Assembly (NCBI GenBank): GCA_946537305.1
Contig: CAMNFR010000001.1
Span: 1-64,000 of the forward strand
DNA length: 64,000 nt
Direction of reading: 5' to 3'
Origin: an uncultured Lachnospiraceae bacterium
Lineage (GTDB): Bacteria; Bacillota; Clostridia; Lachnospirales; Lachnospiraceae
A program made the translations under genes and the position numbers. The notes below the pieces were generated by a model. It was not told the origin of the DNA. It ran no database searches and saw only the letters and a program-made list of their open reading frames with translations. This document shows, one piece after another, positions 45,333 through 53,365 of the stretch (positions within the stretch are counted from its first letter, which is position 1; the number at the start of each line of letters is the position of its first letter).

Positions 45333-45395
45333 GGAGACAGGGGACGGACCTGTGTCTTCCCCTGGTGGGGAGACACAGGTCCGTCCCCTGTCTCC
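45333..45395. repeat. Long perfect hairpin, REP/MITE-like
   Basis: GGAGACAGGGGACGGACCTG + TGTCT pairs with AGACACAGGTCCGTCCCCTGTCTCC around CCCC-TGGT-GGGG, giving an almost perfect 63-base hairpin. Direct GGAGACA copies precede it. It ends at the lrp stop codon. The GGGGACGG core is like REP sequences mobilised by Y1-type transposases. It could also terminate both convergent genes, though no T-run is present. Confidence 0.75.
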
Positions 45396-45835
45396 TATTC
45401 TTCTGCGATCACGATACCGCGATGAGGCACCGGCACAGAGAATATGATCTGTGTCTCCGTATTGCCGTATTTCTGGAGCTTTCCAATGAAAGCTTCCAGG
45501 TCCCCGGTGTTCGGAAAACCGACTTTCATGATCATAGAATAATTGCCGGATACGATATTACACTCTATTACATTCGGAATCGATTGAATGAAAGGCAGGA
45601 AGCTGGATTTATGCTTGGGTTCCATCTCCAGGTTAATAAAAGCCGTAATGTGATACCCCAGCCTCTCCAGACTGACATCCGCATGATAGCCGGAAATTAT
45701 TCCTTCTTCTTCCAGTTTCTCAATCCGGGCCGCTACCGCCGGCGAAGACAGATAAACCCTCTCCGAGAGCTGCTTCAGCGTGTACCTGGCATTTTCCTGC
45801 AATAACTTCAACAACTTGCGATCGATCTTATCCAT
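45395..45835 (-). CDS. Lrp/AsnC-family transcriptional regulator
   Basis: Feast/famine regulator of 146 residues. The N-terminal HTH is DKIDRKLLKLLQENARYTLKQLSERVYLSSPAVAARIEKLEEEGIISGYHADV. The C-terminal RAM/ACT-like effector domain follows (ITAFINLEMEPKHKSSFLPFIQSIPNVIECNIVSGNYSMIMKVGFPNTGDLEAFI). The effector is probably an amino acid, as usual in the family. It is a single gene with its own promoter. Confidence 0.93.
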   Translation of the reverse strand: MDKIDRKLLKLLQENARYTLKQLSERVYLSSPAVAARIEKLEEEGIISGYHADVSLERLGYHITAFINLEMEPKHKSSFLPFIQSIPNVIECNIVSGNYSMIMKVGFPNTGDLEAFIGKLQKYGNTETQIIFSVPVPHRGIVIAEE

Positions 45836-45927
45836 ATTACTTCCTCATACCGGCCTCCGCCTGCAGCAAAGGCCATTCTCCTCCACTTCCCACTGCCGCA
45901 AAATCATCGCCGCAGCTTACGATAAAG

Positions 45928-45956
45928 AGAATACCACAGATGATTCGTAAGTTCAA
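45928..45956 (-). promoter_or_regulatory. Promoter of the Lrp-family gene
   Basis: TTGAAC (45956-45951), 17 bases, TATTCT (45933-45928), about 90 bases before the start. Confidence 0.5.
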
Positions 45957-45986
45957 CCGCATTTTTACTTTAAATTCTAAATAACA

Positions 45987-46685
45987 CTACACCAAATAGT
46001 TTCTGACCCCAAAGATTGCCGTTCCTACGCGCACCATGGTGGCGCCTTCTTCAATGGCCACCTCAAAGTCTCCGGTCATGCCCATAGAAAGCTCTGTCAT
46101 CTCCACGCCGGGCAGTTTCATTGCCTCAATGGTATCACGGAGTTCCCGCATCTGTCGGAAATATCCCCTGTTTTCCTCCGGATCGTCTACCGGCGGAGCA
46201 ATGGCCATCAGCCCGCGGATCTTCAGGTTCGGGAGTTCTGATGCCTGACGGACCAGTGCAAGGGCTTCTTCCTCTGAGATACCGGACTTGGTCTCCTCAT
46301 CCGCAATATTGACCTCGATCAGCACCGGCATCACCAGGTTCTTTTTCAGCGCCTCTTTCTGGATTTCTTCCGCCAGACGGAGGCTGGATACGGAATGAAT
46401 GAGGCAGGCCCGGCCCACGACATACTTTACTTTATTGCGCTGCAGATGCCCGATAAAGTGCCAGTTCAAAGGTTCGGTGATGGCCTCCGTCTTCGCCACC
46501 ACCTCCTGCGCATGGTTCTCCCCAAAATCCTTTACACCGATATCCATCAGGTCCCGGACCATCTCCACCGGCTTGGTCTTGCTGACCGCGATCAGCGTCA
46601 CCTCTTTCCTGGAGCGGCCCGCGCGATCACAGGCGGCAGCCACACGTTTTTCGACATCTTTATAGTTTTCCTGTACAGCACTCAT
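45987..46685 (-). CDS. yggS: YggS-family pyridoxal phosphate homeostasis protein
   Basis: PLP-binding protein of 232 residues with an alanine-racemase-like TIM barrel and no second domain; orthologues regulate vitamin B6 and amino-acid pools. The PLP lysine is in TLIAVSKTKPVEMVRDLMD; DFGENHAQE, WHFIGHLQRNKVK and ELSMGMTGDFEVAIEEGATMVRVGTAIFG complete the family pattern. In many Firmicutes it is next to sepF/ylm genes; here it stands beside xpt and lrp. Confidence 0.95.
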   Translation of the reverse strand: MSAVQENYKDVEKRVAAACDRAGRSRKEVTLIAVSKTKPVEMVRDLMDIGVKDFGENHAQEVVAKTEAITEPLNWHFIGHLQRNKVKYVVGRACLIHSVSSLRLAEEIQKEALKKNLVMPVLIEVNIADEETKSGISEEEALALVRQASELPNLKIRGLMAIAPPVDDPEENRGYFRQMRELRDTIEAMKLPGVEMTELSMGMTGDFEVAIEEGATMVRVGTAIFGVRNYLV

Positions 46686-46735
46686 GATTCTTTCCTCGGA
46701 TATTTCTCCCCAGATATTCGTTTTTCGACCACTGC

Positions 46736-47329
46736 TCAGTTCTGCTGCGGCTGCTCGCGGAAGGTGATCTCTCCGGTGGCAGCATCCATGCTCTCCACGA
46801 TGGCCAGAGATTCTACGCGAATTCCTTTTTCGCGGATCAGCTTTCCGCCATCCTGGAAACCCTTTTCGATAGCGATTCCTACGCCCTCGATGGTGGCACC
46901 GGCGCTCTGAATGATATCGATCAGACCGTTGACAGCGCAGCCGTTGGCCAGGAAATCATCGATGATCAGAATATGATCGTCCGCAGAAAGATATTTTTTG
47001 GAGACGATAACGTCGTAGATACGATTGTGTGTGAAGGACTGGACCTGGGTCACATAGGACACGCCGTCCAGGTTGATGCTCTGGGCCTTCTTGGCAAATA
47101 CCACCGGCACGCCGAATTCTATACCCACTACACTGGCGATCCCAATGCCGGACGCCTCGATGGTAAGAATCTTATTGATCGGTCTGTCCGCGAACAAACG
47201 CTTCCATTCTTTTGCCATCTCTACAAAGAGGCTGATGTCCATCTGGTGATTCAGAAAATTGTCTACCTTTAACACATTCCCCGTTTTCACGGTTCCGTCT
47301 TTGCGGATTCTTTCTTCCAGAAGCTTCAT
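46736..47329 (-). CDS. xpt: Xanthine phosphoribosyltransferase
   Basis: Purine salvage enzyme that converts xanthine and PRPP to XMP. The start at 47329 ([12 protein letters not shown]) has AAAGGAAGG upstream; the longer ORF runs into the tRNA gene. The PRPP-binding loop is [20 protein letters not shown], and [29 protein letters not shown] is the Xpt signature. The 197-residue length is normal. The pbuX permease that often follows is missing, and no purine riboswitch is seen upstream. Confidence 0.96.
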   Translation of the reverse strand: MKLLEERIRKDGTVKTGNVLKVDNFLNHQMDISLFVEMAKEWKRLFADRPINKILTIEASGIGIASVVGIEFGVPVVFAKKAQSINLDGVSYVTQVQSFTHNRIYDVIVSKKYLSADDHILIIDDFLANGCAVNGLIDIIQSAGATIEGVGIAIEKGFQDGGKLIREKGIRVESLAIVESMDAATGEITFREQPQQN

Positions 47330-47370
47330 ACGGCCTTCCTTTCTCGTCTGAACAGTGTTTTCTGATGTGG

Positions 47371-47400
47371 AAAAGGGACCACCCGGAGGTGATCCCTTTC
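47371..47400 (-). terminator. Hairpin between tRNA-Leu(AAG) and xpt
   Basis: AAAGGGATCACC and GGTGGTCCCTTTT form a stem with a four-base loop on the minus strand, followed by a short T-run. It should end the tRNA transcript; any read-through supplies xpt. Confidence 0.7.
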
Positions 47401-47483
47401 TGCGGAAGATGGGACTTGAACCCACACGATCGTCGATCACATGATCCTTAGTCATGCCTGTCTGCCAATTCCAGCACTTCCGC
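47401..47483 (-). tRNA. tRNA-Leu (anticodon AAG)
   Basis: 83-base class II tRNA. Acceptor GCGGAAG pairs with CTTCCGC, followed by A73. The anticodon stem CATGA/TCATG encloses CTAAGGA, giving anticodon AAG. The T-arm reads GTGGGTTCAAGTCCCAT. CCA is not encoded. The ORFs covering it are non-coding. Confidence 0.93.
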
Positions 47484-47495
47484 CGACATCACAGG

Positions 47496-47524
47496 ATTAT
47501 AGCACATACCTCCTGTTTGCGCAA
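47496..47524 (-). promoter_or_regulatory. Promoter of tRNA-Leu(AAG)
   Basis: TTGCGC (47524-47519), 17 bases, TATAAT (47501-47496), 13 bases before the tRNA. Confidence 0.65.
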
Positions 47525-47559
47525 GCAATTTTTTCGCAAAAATTCCATTTAAAAAGTAG

Positions 47560-47588
47560 TTGACATTTACTTTCGGATGAGGTAATAT
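47560..47588 (+). promoter_or_regulatory. Promoter of the tandem tRNA-Leu(CAG) genes
   Basis: TTGACA (47560-47565), 17 bases, TAATAT (47583-47588), 30 bases before the first tRNA. Confidence 0.75.
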
Positions 47589-47618
47589 AAGCAAGTGCCG
47601 TGAGAACGGAGACAAATT

Positions 47619-47703
47619 GCAGACGTGGCGGAATTGGCATACGCGCATGATTCAGGTTCATGTCCATATTACTTGGGTGCGGGTTCAAGTCCCGCCGTCT
47701 GCA
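47619..47703 (+). tRNA. tRNA-Leu (anticodon CAG), copy 1
   Basis: 85-base class II tRNA with acceptor GCAGACG/CGTCTGC, anticodon stem CATGA/TCATG around TTCAGGT (anticodon CAG) and T-arm GCGGGTTCAAGTCCCGC. Divergent from tRNA-Leu(AAG). Confidence 0.93.
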
Positions 47704-47739
47704 CTTTCTTTTCTCTTTGGCAACAACTTCATAAGGCTT

Positions 47740-47824
47740 GCAGACGTGGCGGAATTGGCATACGCGCATGATTCAGGTTCATGTCCATATTACTTGGGTG
47801 CGGGTTCAAGTCCCGCCGTCTGCA
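47740..47824 (+). tRNA. tRNA-Leu (anticodon CAG), copy 2
   Basis: Identical in sequence to copy 1 and separated by 36 bases, so a tandem duplication transcribed from the same promoter. The transcript ends at the hairpin that follows. Confidence 0.93.
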
Positions 47825-47825
47825 C

Positions 47826-47859
47826 GAAAAAAGTCACGCCGTGTGCGTGACTTTTTTCT
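47826..47859 (+). terminator. Bidirectional terminator
   Basis: AAAAAAGTCACGC-CGTGT-GCGTGACTTTTTT serves the tRNA-Leu pair on the plus strand and the small gene at 47866 on the minus strand. Confidence 0.9.
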
Positions 47860-47865
47860 TTTCTT

Positions 47866-48156
47866 TTATATTCTCGGAGCCCGGTCCCATTCTTCTTTTC
47901 TTTCCTGATACTGCTCCTTCAGCCAGAGGATGGCTGCTGTGCGGCCATCCTCCGTAAATTCAAATGTACAGGCTGTCCTGCGGGCGGCCTCCGTGGCGTC
48001 AAAGGAAAGCGGTTCCGGCCATACCCAGGCTGTCAGGGTAAAGTCCGGCTTCTCTCCGGTGCGCGCCATACGGTACCGCATTCCACAGTGATCTCCCGTA
48101 AAAATACCGCCATAGGAAAGAAAGTTCAGGGACAGGATCTGTTTTTCATCCAGCAT
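47866..48156 (-). CDS. Conserved hypothetical protein
   Basis: Protein of about 96 residues. The start at 48156 (MLDEKQILSLNF) has GGGAGG five bases upstream and lies after the metY stop; the ORF-track start would overlap metY. The sequence contains GIFTGDHCGMRYRMARTGEKPDFTLTAWVWPEPLSFDAT and CTFEFTEDGRTAAILWLKEQYQERK. Similar small cytoplasmic proteins without known function occur in Clostridiales. It is probably co-transcribed with metY. Confidence 0.75.
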   Translation of the reverse strand: MLDEKQILSLNFLSYGGIFTGDHCGMRYRMARTGEKPDFTLTAWVWPEPLSFDATEAARRTACTFEFTEDGRTAAILWLKEQYQERKEEWDRAPRI

Positions 48157-48187
48157 ATATGCCTCCCGTCCGATTACTTCTTCCGGA

Positions 48188-49474
48188 TCAGTCGATAGAA
48201 GCCAGCGCCTGGGCCAGATCACCGATCAGATCGTTCTTATCCTCAATACCGCAGGATACACGTACCAGCCCGGCGGGAACGCCTGCCGCCGTCAGCTGCT
48301 CTTCGTTCATCTGACGATGCGTGGAGGTGGCCGGATTCAGGCAGCAGGAGCGGGCGTCGGCCACATGGGTCTCGATCGCGAACACCTTCAGCTGCTTCAT
48401 GAATTTTTCAGCTGCCGCTCTTCCGCCGTACAGTTCAAAGCTGACCACGCCGCAGCCGCCGTTCGGCAGATATTTCTGTGCGACCTTATAGTAAGGGTCC
48501 GAAGGCAGTCCGGAATAGCTGACGTGCTTCACCTGCGGCTGCTGCTCCAGGAATTCCGCCACGGCCTGGGCGTTTTCTACGTGCCGGGGCATTCTGACAT
48601 GCAGGGATTCCAGTCCCAGGTTCAGAAGGAACGCGTTCTGCGGCGACTGAATGCTGCCGAAATCGCGCATCAGCTGTGAAGTAGCCTTGGTGATAAAGGC
48701 GCCTTCCATACCAAATTTTTCCGCATACACGATCCCATGATAGGATTCATCCGGCGTGCAGAGTCCGGGGAATTTATCCGCGTGGGCCATCCAGTCAAAA
48801 TGTCCGCCGTCCACAATAGCACCGCCCACGGCCGAACCGTGACCATCCATATATTTGGTGGTGGAGTGTGTTACAATGTCTGCCCCCCACTCGATGGGCC
48901 GGCAGTTGACCGGGGTCGGGAAGGTATTGTCCACGATCAGCGGGACGCCGTGCTTGTGAGCCGCCTTCGCGAACTTTTCGATATCCAGCACCGTCAGCGC
49001 CGGATTGGCAATGGTCTCGCCGAACACGGCCCTTGTATTATCCTGAAATGCTGCTTCCAGCTCTTCCTCCGTGCAGTCGGGGGATACGAAGGTTGTCGTG
49101 ATGCCCATCTTGGCCATGGTCACGGAAATCAAATTAAAGGTGCCTCCGTAAATACTGGAGGAGGAGACGATATGGCTGCCGCACTCACAGATATTGAACA
49201 GCGCAAAGAAGTTGGCCGCCTGTCCGGAGGAGGTCAGCATAGCGGCCGCACCGCCTTCCAGGGAAGCAATCTTGGCGGCCACGTGGTCATTCGTGGGGTT
49301 CTGCAGGCGTGTATAGAAATATCCGGATTCCTCCAGATCGAACAGCTTTCCCATGTCCTCGCTGGTGTCATACTTAAAGGTCGTGGACTGAATGATGGGA
49401 ATCTGGCGCGGTTCCCCGTTGCCGGGGGTATAGCCGGCCTGCACGCACCGGGTGTTGATTTTGAGTTCGCTCAT
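48188..49474 (-). CDS. metY: O-acetylhomoserine sulfhydrylase (aminocarboxypropyltransferase)
   Basis: PLP enzyme of the Cys/Met metabolism family that makes homocysteine from O-acetylhomoserine and sulfide. The PLP lysine is in DIVTHSTTKYMDGHGSAVGG. Other landmarks are QSTTFKYDTSEDMGKLFDLEESGYFYTRLQNPT, LTSSGQAANFFALFNI and CCLNPATSTHRQMNEEQL. The 428-residue length matches MetY rather than the shorter MetB/MetC. It agrees with the acetyl-type MetA at 58161. Confidence 0.94.
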   Translation of the reverse strand: MSELKINTRCVQAGYTPGNGEPRQIPIIQSTTFKYDTSEDMGKLFDLEESGYFYTRLQNPTNDHVAAKIASLEGGAAAMLTSSGQAANFFALFNICECGSHIVSSSSIYGGTFNLISVTMAKMGITTTFVSPDCTEEELEAAFQDNTRAVFGETIANPALTVLDIEKFAKAAHKHGVPLIVDNTFPTPVNCRPIEWGADIVTHSTTKYMDGHGSAVGGAIVDGGHFDWMAHADKFPGLCTPDESYHGIVYAEKFGMEGAFITKATSQLMRDFGSIQSPQNAFLLNLGLESLHVRMPRHVENAQAVAEFLEQQPQVKHVSYSGLPSDPYYKVAQKYLPNGGCGVVSFELYGGRAAAEKFMKQLKVFAIETHVADARSCCLNPATSTHRQMNEEQLTAAGVPAGLVRVSCGIEDKNDLIGDLAQALASID

Positions 49475-49494
49475 GATGATACATACCTCCTCTT

Positions 49495-51453
49495 TTATTC
49501 CTCCAGCATTGCCAGAAAGTCTTCTTCTGACAAAATGGGGATTCCCAGCTCTCTGGCCTTCCGGTTCTTGGAAGATCCTGAGAGCGGATCATTGTTGATC
49601 AGATAATCTGTGTTTTTACTGACGGATCCGGCTACCTTGCCGCCGACTGCCTCTATACGTGCCTGGGCTTCCTTCCGGTTGGCAAAAGCTGTCAGCGCGC
49701 CGGTAATCACAAAGGTCTTGCCGGCAAAGGAAGGCTTCTCAGGCGTCTCCTCGGGAGCCTCCAGCCGCAGGATCCCCAGAAGATCCGCCAGCAGCTTCCG
49801 GTGTTCTTCCTCTGCGAAATAAGACGTGATCCCTTCCGCCAGCACCGGGCCTATGCCGTCCACCGCCGTCAGTTCCTCCGCCGGAGCATCCATCAGCCGC
49901 GGCAGATCATACGAAAATGCTTTGGCAAGCACCCGGGCGTTAGCCGCCCCGATCCCCGCAATTCCCAGCCCATACAGCAGTCTGGGCAGCGTGGTATCTC
50001 TGGCTTTTTCAATGGCAGCCGTCAGTTTTTCGAAGGATTTATCCCCCAATCCCTCCATGGAAACAATCTCTTCCCGATGATCCTTCAGTCGGAAGATATC
50101 TGCCACAGAGTGCAGCAGTCCTGCAGAAATCAGCTTCTCCAGAGTTGCCTCCGAAAGCCCATCCACATTCAGGCCGTCCCGGCTGACGAACAGGGCGTAA
50201 CTCCCGATCTGCTTTGCCTGGCACAGCGGATTGGTGCAGTAGAGCGCCTTTACATCTCCGTTCTCCACGACTTTCGTCAGACCGCCGCACACCGGACAGC
50301 GGTCCGGCGGGGCTGCGGCACCGCTGCGCGTCAGGTTCTCCGCGATCTGCGGGATGATCATATTGGCTTTATAGACCGAGATGCGGTCTCCTTCCCCCAG
50401 GGCCAGCGCCTCCAGAATGCTCAGATTATGTACGCTGGCGCGGCTGACGGTCGTCCCCTCCAGCTGTACCGGTTCAAAGACCGCCACCGGATTGATCAGG
50501 CCCGTCCTGGAAGGACTCCATTCTATGTAAGACAGTGTGGTTTCCTGCTGTTCATCTGCCCACTTAAAGGCGATGGCATTGCGCGGGAACTTCGCGGTCC
50601 GGCCCAGCGATTCACCGTAGGCGATATCATCCATAAGCAGCACCAGACCGTCAGAGGGAAGATCGCTTTCTCCCACCATCCCGGCAAAGTTGACCACTAC
50701 CGCCGGCAGGGTCTGCGCATTGACCCGCTCGTAATAGACCACCTCAAAGCCCTGTCCCTTCAGCCAGACGAACTGCTGCTCCCGGGAATTGGCAAAATCT
50801 ACGCCCTCTGCCCGCACCAGGGCAAAGGCATAAAAACGCACGTTCCGGGCCGCGGTCACCGCTGCATTCAGCTGCCGCACAGAACCGCTGCACAGGTTTC
50901 GGGGATTTTTATATTGGTTCTCTACCTCCGGGATCTCGCGGTTGATACGGGTAAAATCCGAATAGCGGATGACCGCCTCCCCGCGGAGGATCAGCTCCCC
51001 CTGATAAGGGATCCGCAGCGGAATATTGGCAAAGGTCCGCGCGTTAGGTGTGATGACCTCACCGATCTCTCCGTTACCCCGGGTCACAGCCTTAAACAGT
51101 TCGCCGTCCCGGTAGGTCAGCACCACCGTCAGGCCATCCATCTTCCAGGAAAGAAGTCCTTCCTGGTCCCCCAGCCAGTCGACCAGATTTTCCACGTTTT
51201 TGGTCTTGTCCAGGGAAAGCATGGGCGCCTCGTGGGTCTCTTTGGGCAGCTCGCTCACCACTTCATATCCCACCCGCTGCGTGGGACTGCCGGCCATAAT
51301 AATGCCGGTCTCCTGTTCCAGCGCCTGCAGTTCGTCATACAGACGGTCATACTCCAGGTTGGACATGATTTCTCTGGCTTCCTGGTAGTAGGCACGGGAA
51401 GCCCGATTCAAAAGCTCCGTCAGTTCGCGGATCCGTTCTCTTTGTTCTTCCAT
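49495..51453 (-). CDS. ligA: NAD-dependent DNA ligase
   Basis: Seals nicks in replication and repair. The adenylation domain has the nucleophilic lysine in LLSWKMDGLTVVLTY (KxDG, with Met in place of the common Leu). The OB fold, the four-Cys zinc finger (CPVCGGLTKVVENGDVKALYCTNPLC), the HhH array (LYGLGIAGIGAANARVLAKAF, ELTAVDGIGPVLAEGI) and a C-terminal BRCT domain (FAGKTFVITGALTAFANRKEAQARIEAVGGKVAGSVSKNTDYLI) follow. The 652 residues are normal. It precedes metY by 20 bases. Confidence 0.96.
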   Translation of the reverse strand: MEEQRERIRELTELLNRASRAYYQEAREIMSNLEYDRLYDELQALEQETGIIMAGSPTQRVGYEVVSELPKETHEAPMLSLDKTKNVENLVDWLGDQEGLLSWKMDGLTVVLTYRDGELFKAVTRGNGEIGEVITPNARTFANIPLRIPYQGELILRGEAVIRYSDFTRINREIPEVENQYKNPRNLCSGSVRQLNAAVTAARNVRFYAFALVRAEGVDFANSREQQFVWLKGQGFEVVYYERVNAQTLPAVVVNFAGMVGESDLPSDGLVLLMDDIAYGESLGRTAKFPRNAIAFKWADEQQETTLSYIEWSPSRTGLINPVAVFEPVQLEGTTVSRASVHNLSILEALALGEGDRISVYKANMIIPQIAENLTRSGAAAPPDRCPVCGGLTKVVENGDVKALYCTNPLCQAKQIGSYALFVSRDGLNVDGLSEATLEKLISAGLLHSVADIFRLKDHREEIVSMEGLGDKSFEKLTAAIEKARDTTLPRLLYGLGIAGIGAANARVLAKAFSYDLPRLMDAPAEELTAVDGIGPVLAEGITSYFAEEEHRKLLADLLGILRLEAPEETPEKPSFAGKTFVITGALTAFANRKEAQARIEAVGGKVAGSVSKNTDYLINNDPLSGSSKNRKARELGIPILSEEDFLAMLEE

Positions 51454-51478
51454 TCGATTCCTTTCACCGCCTCTGCGC

Positions 51479-52210
51479 TTACTGCTCCGCCGGAGACGTT
51501 TTCTGTTCCATCCCCAGCAGCCGGTAGAGTTCCTTCAGTTCTTTTCCCTCTACCCTTTTCCAGTGCGCCAGCGGCAGGTTCCCCAGCTTGATATTCATCA
51601 CCCGGACCCGCTGCAGCGATACCACATGATAGCCAAGCGCCTCGCACATGCGCCGGATCTGACGGTTCAGGCCCTGGGTCAGCACAATACGGAAACGATC
51701 ATGCGCCAGCTTTTCCACCCGGCATTTTCGTGTTTTCGTTCCCAGTATGGGCACGCCGTTTCTCATGCGCTCCAGGAATTCCATATCGATCGCGCGGTCC
51801 ACGCGGACCACGTATTCCTTTTCATGATAGTTGGATGCTTTCAGCAGGCGCTCCATCATTTCCCCCTGATTGGTCATCAGGATCAGGCCCTCCGAGGATT
51901 TATCCAGACGTCCCACGGGATAAAGCCGCTGCGGATATCCCACAAAATCTACAATGTTGGCCGGTTCTTCTTTGGATGTGGTGCAGACCACGCCCACCGG
52001 CTTATTTACGGCCAGGATCACCGGCTCCTCTTCCCGCACAATGCGAGCGCCTTCACAGATGATCACATTATCATCCGTGACACGCATCCCGGTCTGTGCC
52101 CGCTTTCCATCCACGGTTACCTTTCCGGCCTCGATCAGGCGGTCCGCTTCCCTGCGGGAGCAGAACCCCGCCTCGCTCATATATTTATTCAGGCGAATTC
52201 CTTCCTCCAT
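51479..52210 (-). CDS. rluF: 23S rRNA pseudouridine synthase, RluF type
   Basis: Pseudouridine synthase of the RsuA/RluB/E/F family, about 243 residues. The start at 52210 (MEEGIRLNKYMSEAGF) has GGAAAGGAAG upstream. An S4 RNA-binding domain (RLNKYMSEAGFCSRREADRLIEAGKVTVDGK) is followed by the catalytic domain with the aspartate in PVGRLDKSSEGLILMTN and the end motif LTQGLNRQIRRMCEALGYHVVSLQRVRVMNIKLG, which resembles RluF closely. The target uridine in 23S rRNA or tRNA is inferred. Confidence 0.92.
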   Translation of the reverse strand: MEEGIRLNKYMSEAGFCSRREADRLIEAGKVTVDGKRAQTGMRVTDDNVIICEGARIVREEEPVILAVNKPVGVVCTTSKEEPANIVDFVGYPQRLYPVGRLDKSSEGLILMTNQGEMMERLLKASNYHEKEYVVRVDRAIDMEFLERMRNGVPILGTKTRKCRVEKLAHDRFRIVLTQGLNRQIRRMCEALGYHVVSLQRVRVMNIKLGNLPLAHWKRVEGKELKELYRLLGMEQKTSPAEQ

Positions 52211-52235
52211 CGTTCTTCCTTTCCGGCGGGAACGC

Positions 52236-53288
52236 CTATTCCGTATCTCCGCCCAGTTCCGACCGCTCTGTAATGAACATCGCATCGCCAAAGGAAAACA
52301 CGCGGTACCGTTCCCGTATGGCTTCCCGGTAGGCTGCCAGGATATGCTCTCTTCCGGCCAGTGCGGACACCAGCATCATCAGGGTGGATTTCGGAAGATG
52401 GAAATTGGTGATCAGCTCATCCACCAGGCGGAAACGGTATCCCGGATAGATAAAAATATCTGTCCAGCCGCTGCCGGCCTGCAGCGTGCCGTCCTCCGCG
52501 GCTGCGGATTCCAGCGTGCGGCAGCTGGTGGTACCCACCGCGATCACCTTTTTTCCTTCGGCTCTGGTGCGGTTCACAAGCTCCGCCGCCTCCGCGCTTA
52601 CCTCATAATATTCAGAGTGCATATGGTGATCTTCCACCGTTTCCACCTTGACCGGACGGAAGGTCCCCAGGCCCACATGCAGCGTCACTTCGGCAATGCG
52701 CACCCCCCGCGCCCGCAGCTCCTCCAGCAGTTCTTTGGTAAAATGAAGACCTGCCGTCGGTGCGGCGGCAGAGCCGTCATATTTCGCGTAGACCGTCTGA
52801 TAACGCTCCTTATCCTGCAGTTTGTGCGTAATATACGGCGGCAGCGGCATCTCTCCCAGCTCATCCAGGATCTCTTCAAAGATTCCGTCAAAATCAAAAC
52901 GAATATGACGGTTTCCATCCTCCACGATATCTGTTACGGTACCTGTCATACGGCTGCCGAACTCGATGACCGTACCGGGCTTCGCCTTCTTTCCCGGGCG
53001 CACCAGCGTCTCCCATACATTATTCTCCAACCGTTTTAAGAGCAGCACCTCAATGACCGCTCCGGTCCCCTTTCTTGTACCGAAGAGCCGCGCAGGGATG
53101 ACCCGCGTATTGTTAATGACCAGGCAGTCCCCCGGCGCGATCATGTCGCGGATTTCCCGAAAAACATGATGCGAGACCCCGCCTGTATTCTTATTCAGCA
53201 CCAGAAGCCGGGAGGACGCCCTGTCCGCAAGCGGATCCTGCGCGATCAGCTCCTCCGGCAGTTCATAATCAAAATCATTTACATTCAT
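52236..53288 (-). CDS. queA: S-adenosylmethionine:tRNA ribosyltransferase-isomerase
   Basis: Adds the cyclopentenediol ring precursor to preQ1 in tRNA, the next-to-last stage of queuosine synthesis. Motifs include [54 protein letters not shown], and [39 protein letters not shown]. The 350-residue length is normal. tgt, which often adjoins it, is not in the window. Confidence 0.96.
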   Translation of the reverse strand: MNVNDFDYELPEELIAQDPLADRASSRLLVLNKNTGGVSHHVFREIRDMIAPGDCLVINNTRVIPARLFGTRKGTGAVIEVLLLKRLENNVWETLVRPGKKAKPGTVIEFGSRMTGTVTDIVEDGNRHIRFDFDGIFEEILDELGEMPLPPYITHKLQDKERYQTVYAKYDGSAAAPTAGLHFTKELLEELRARGVRIAEVTLHVGLGTFRPVKVETVEDHHMHSEYYEVSAEAAELVNRTRAEGKKVIAVGTTSCRTLESAAAEDGTLQAGSGWTDIFIYPGYRFRLVDELITNFHLPKSTLMMLVSALAGREHILAAYREAIRERYRVFSFGDAMFITERSELGGDTE

Positions 53289-53327
53289 TTTTTTCTTGCT
53301 TTCAGATTGTTTCTTGTTTTCATGCGG

Positions 53328-53354
53328 AAAAACGGGCCGCCGCAGCGGCCCGTT
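53328..53354 (-). terminator. Terminator of the SH3-domain gene
   Basis: AACGGGCCGC-TGCG-GCGGCCCGTTTTTC on the minus strand, just after the stop codon of the gene at 53366 and before queA. Confidence 0.85.
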
Positions 53355-53365
53355 ACGTATCCTGT

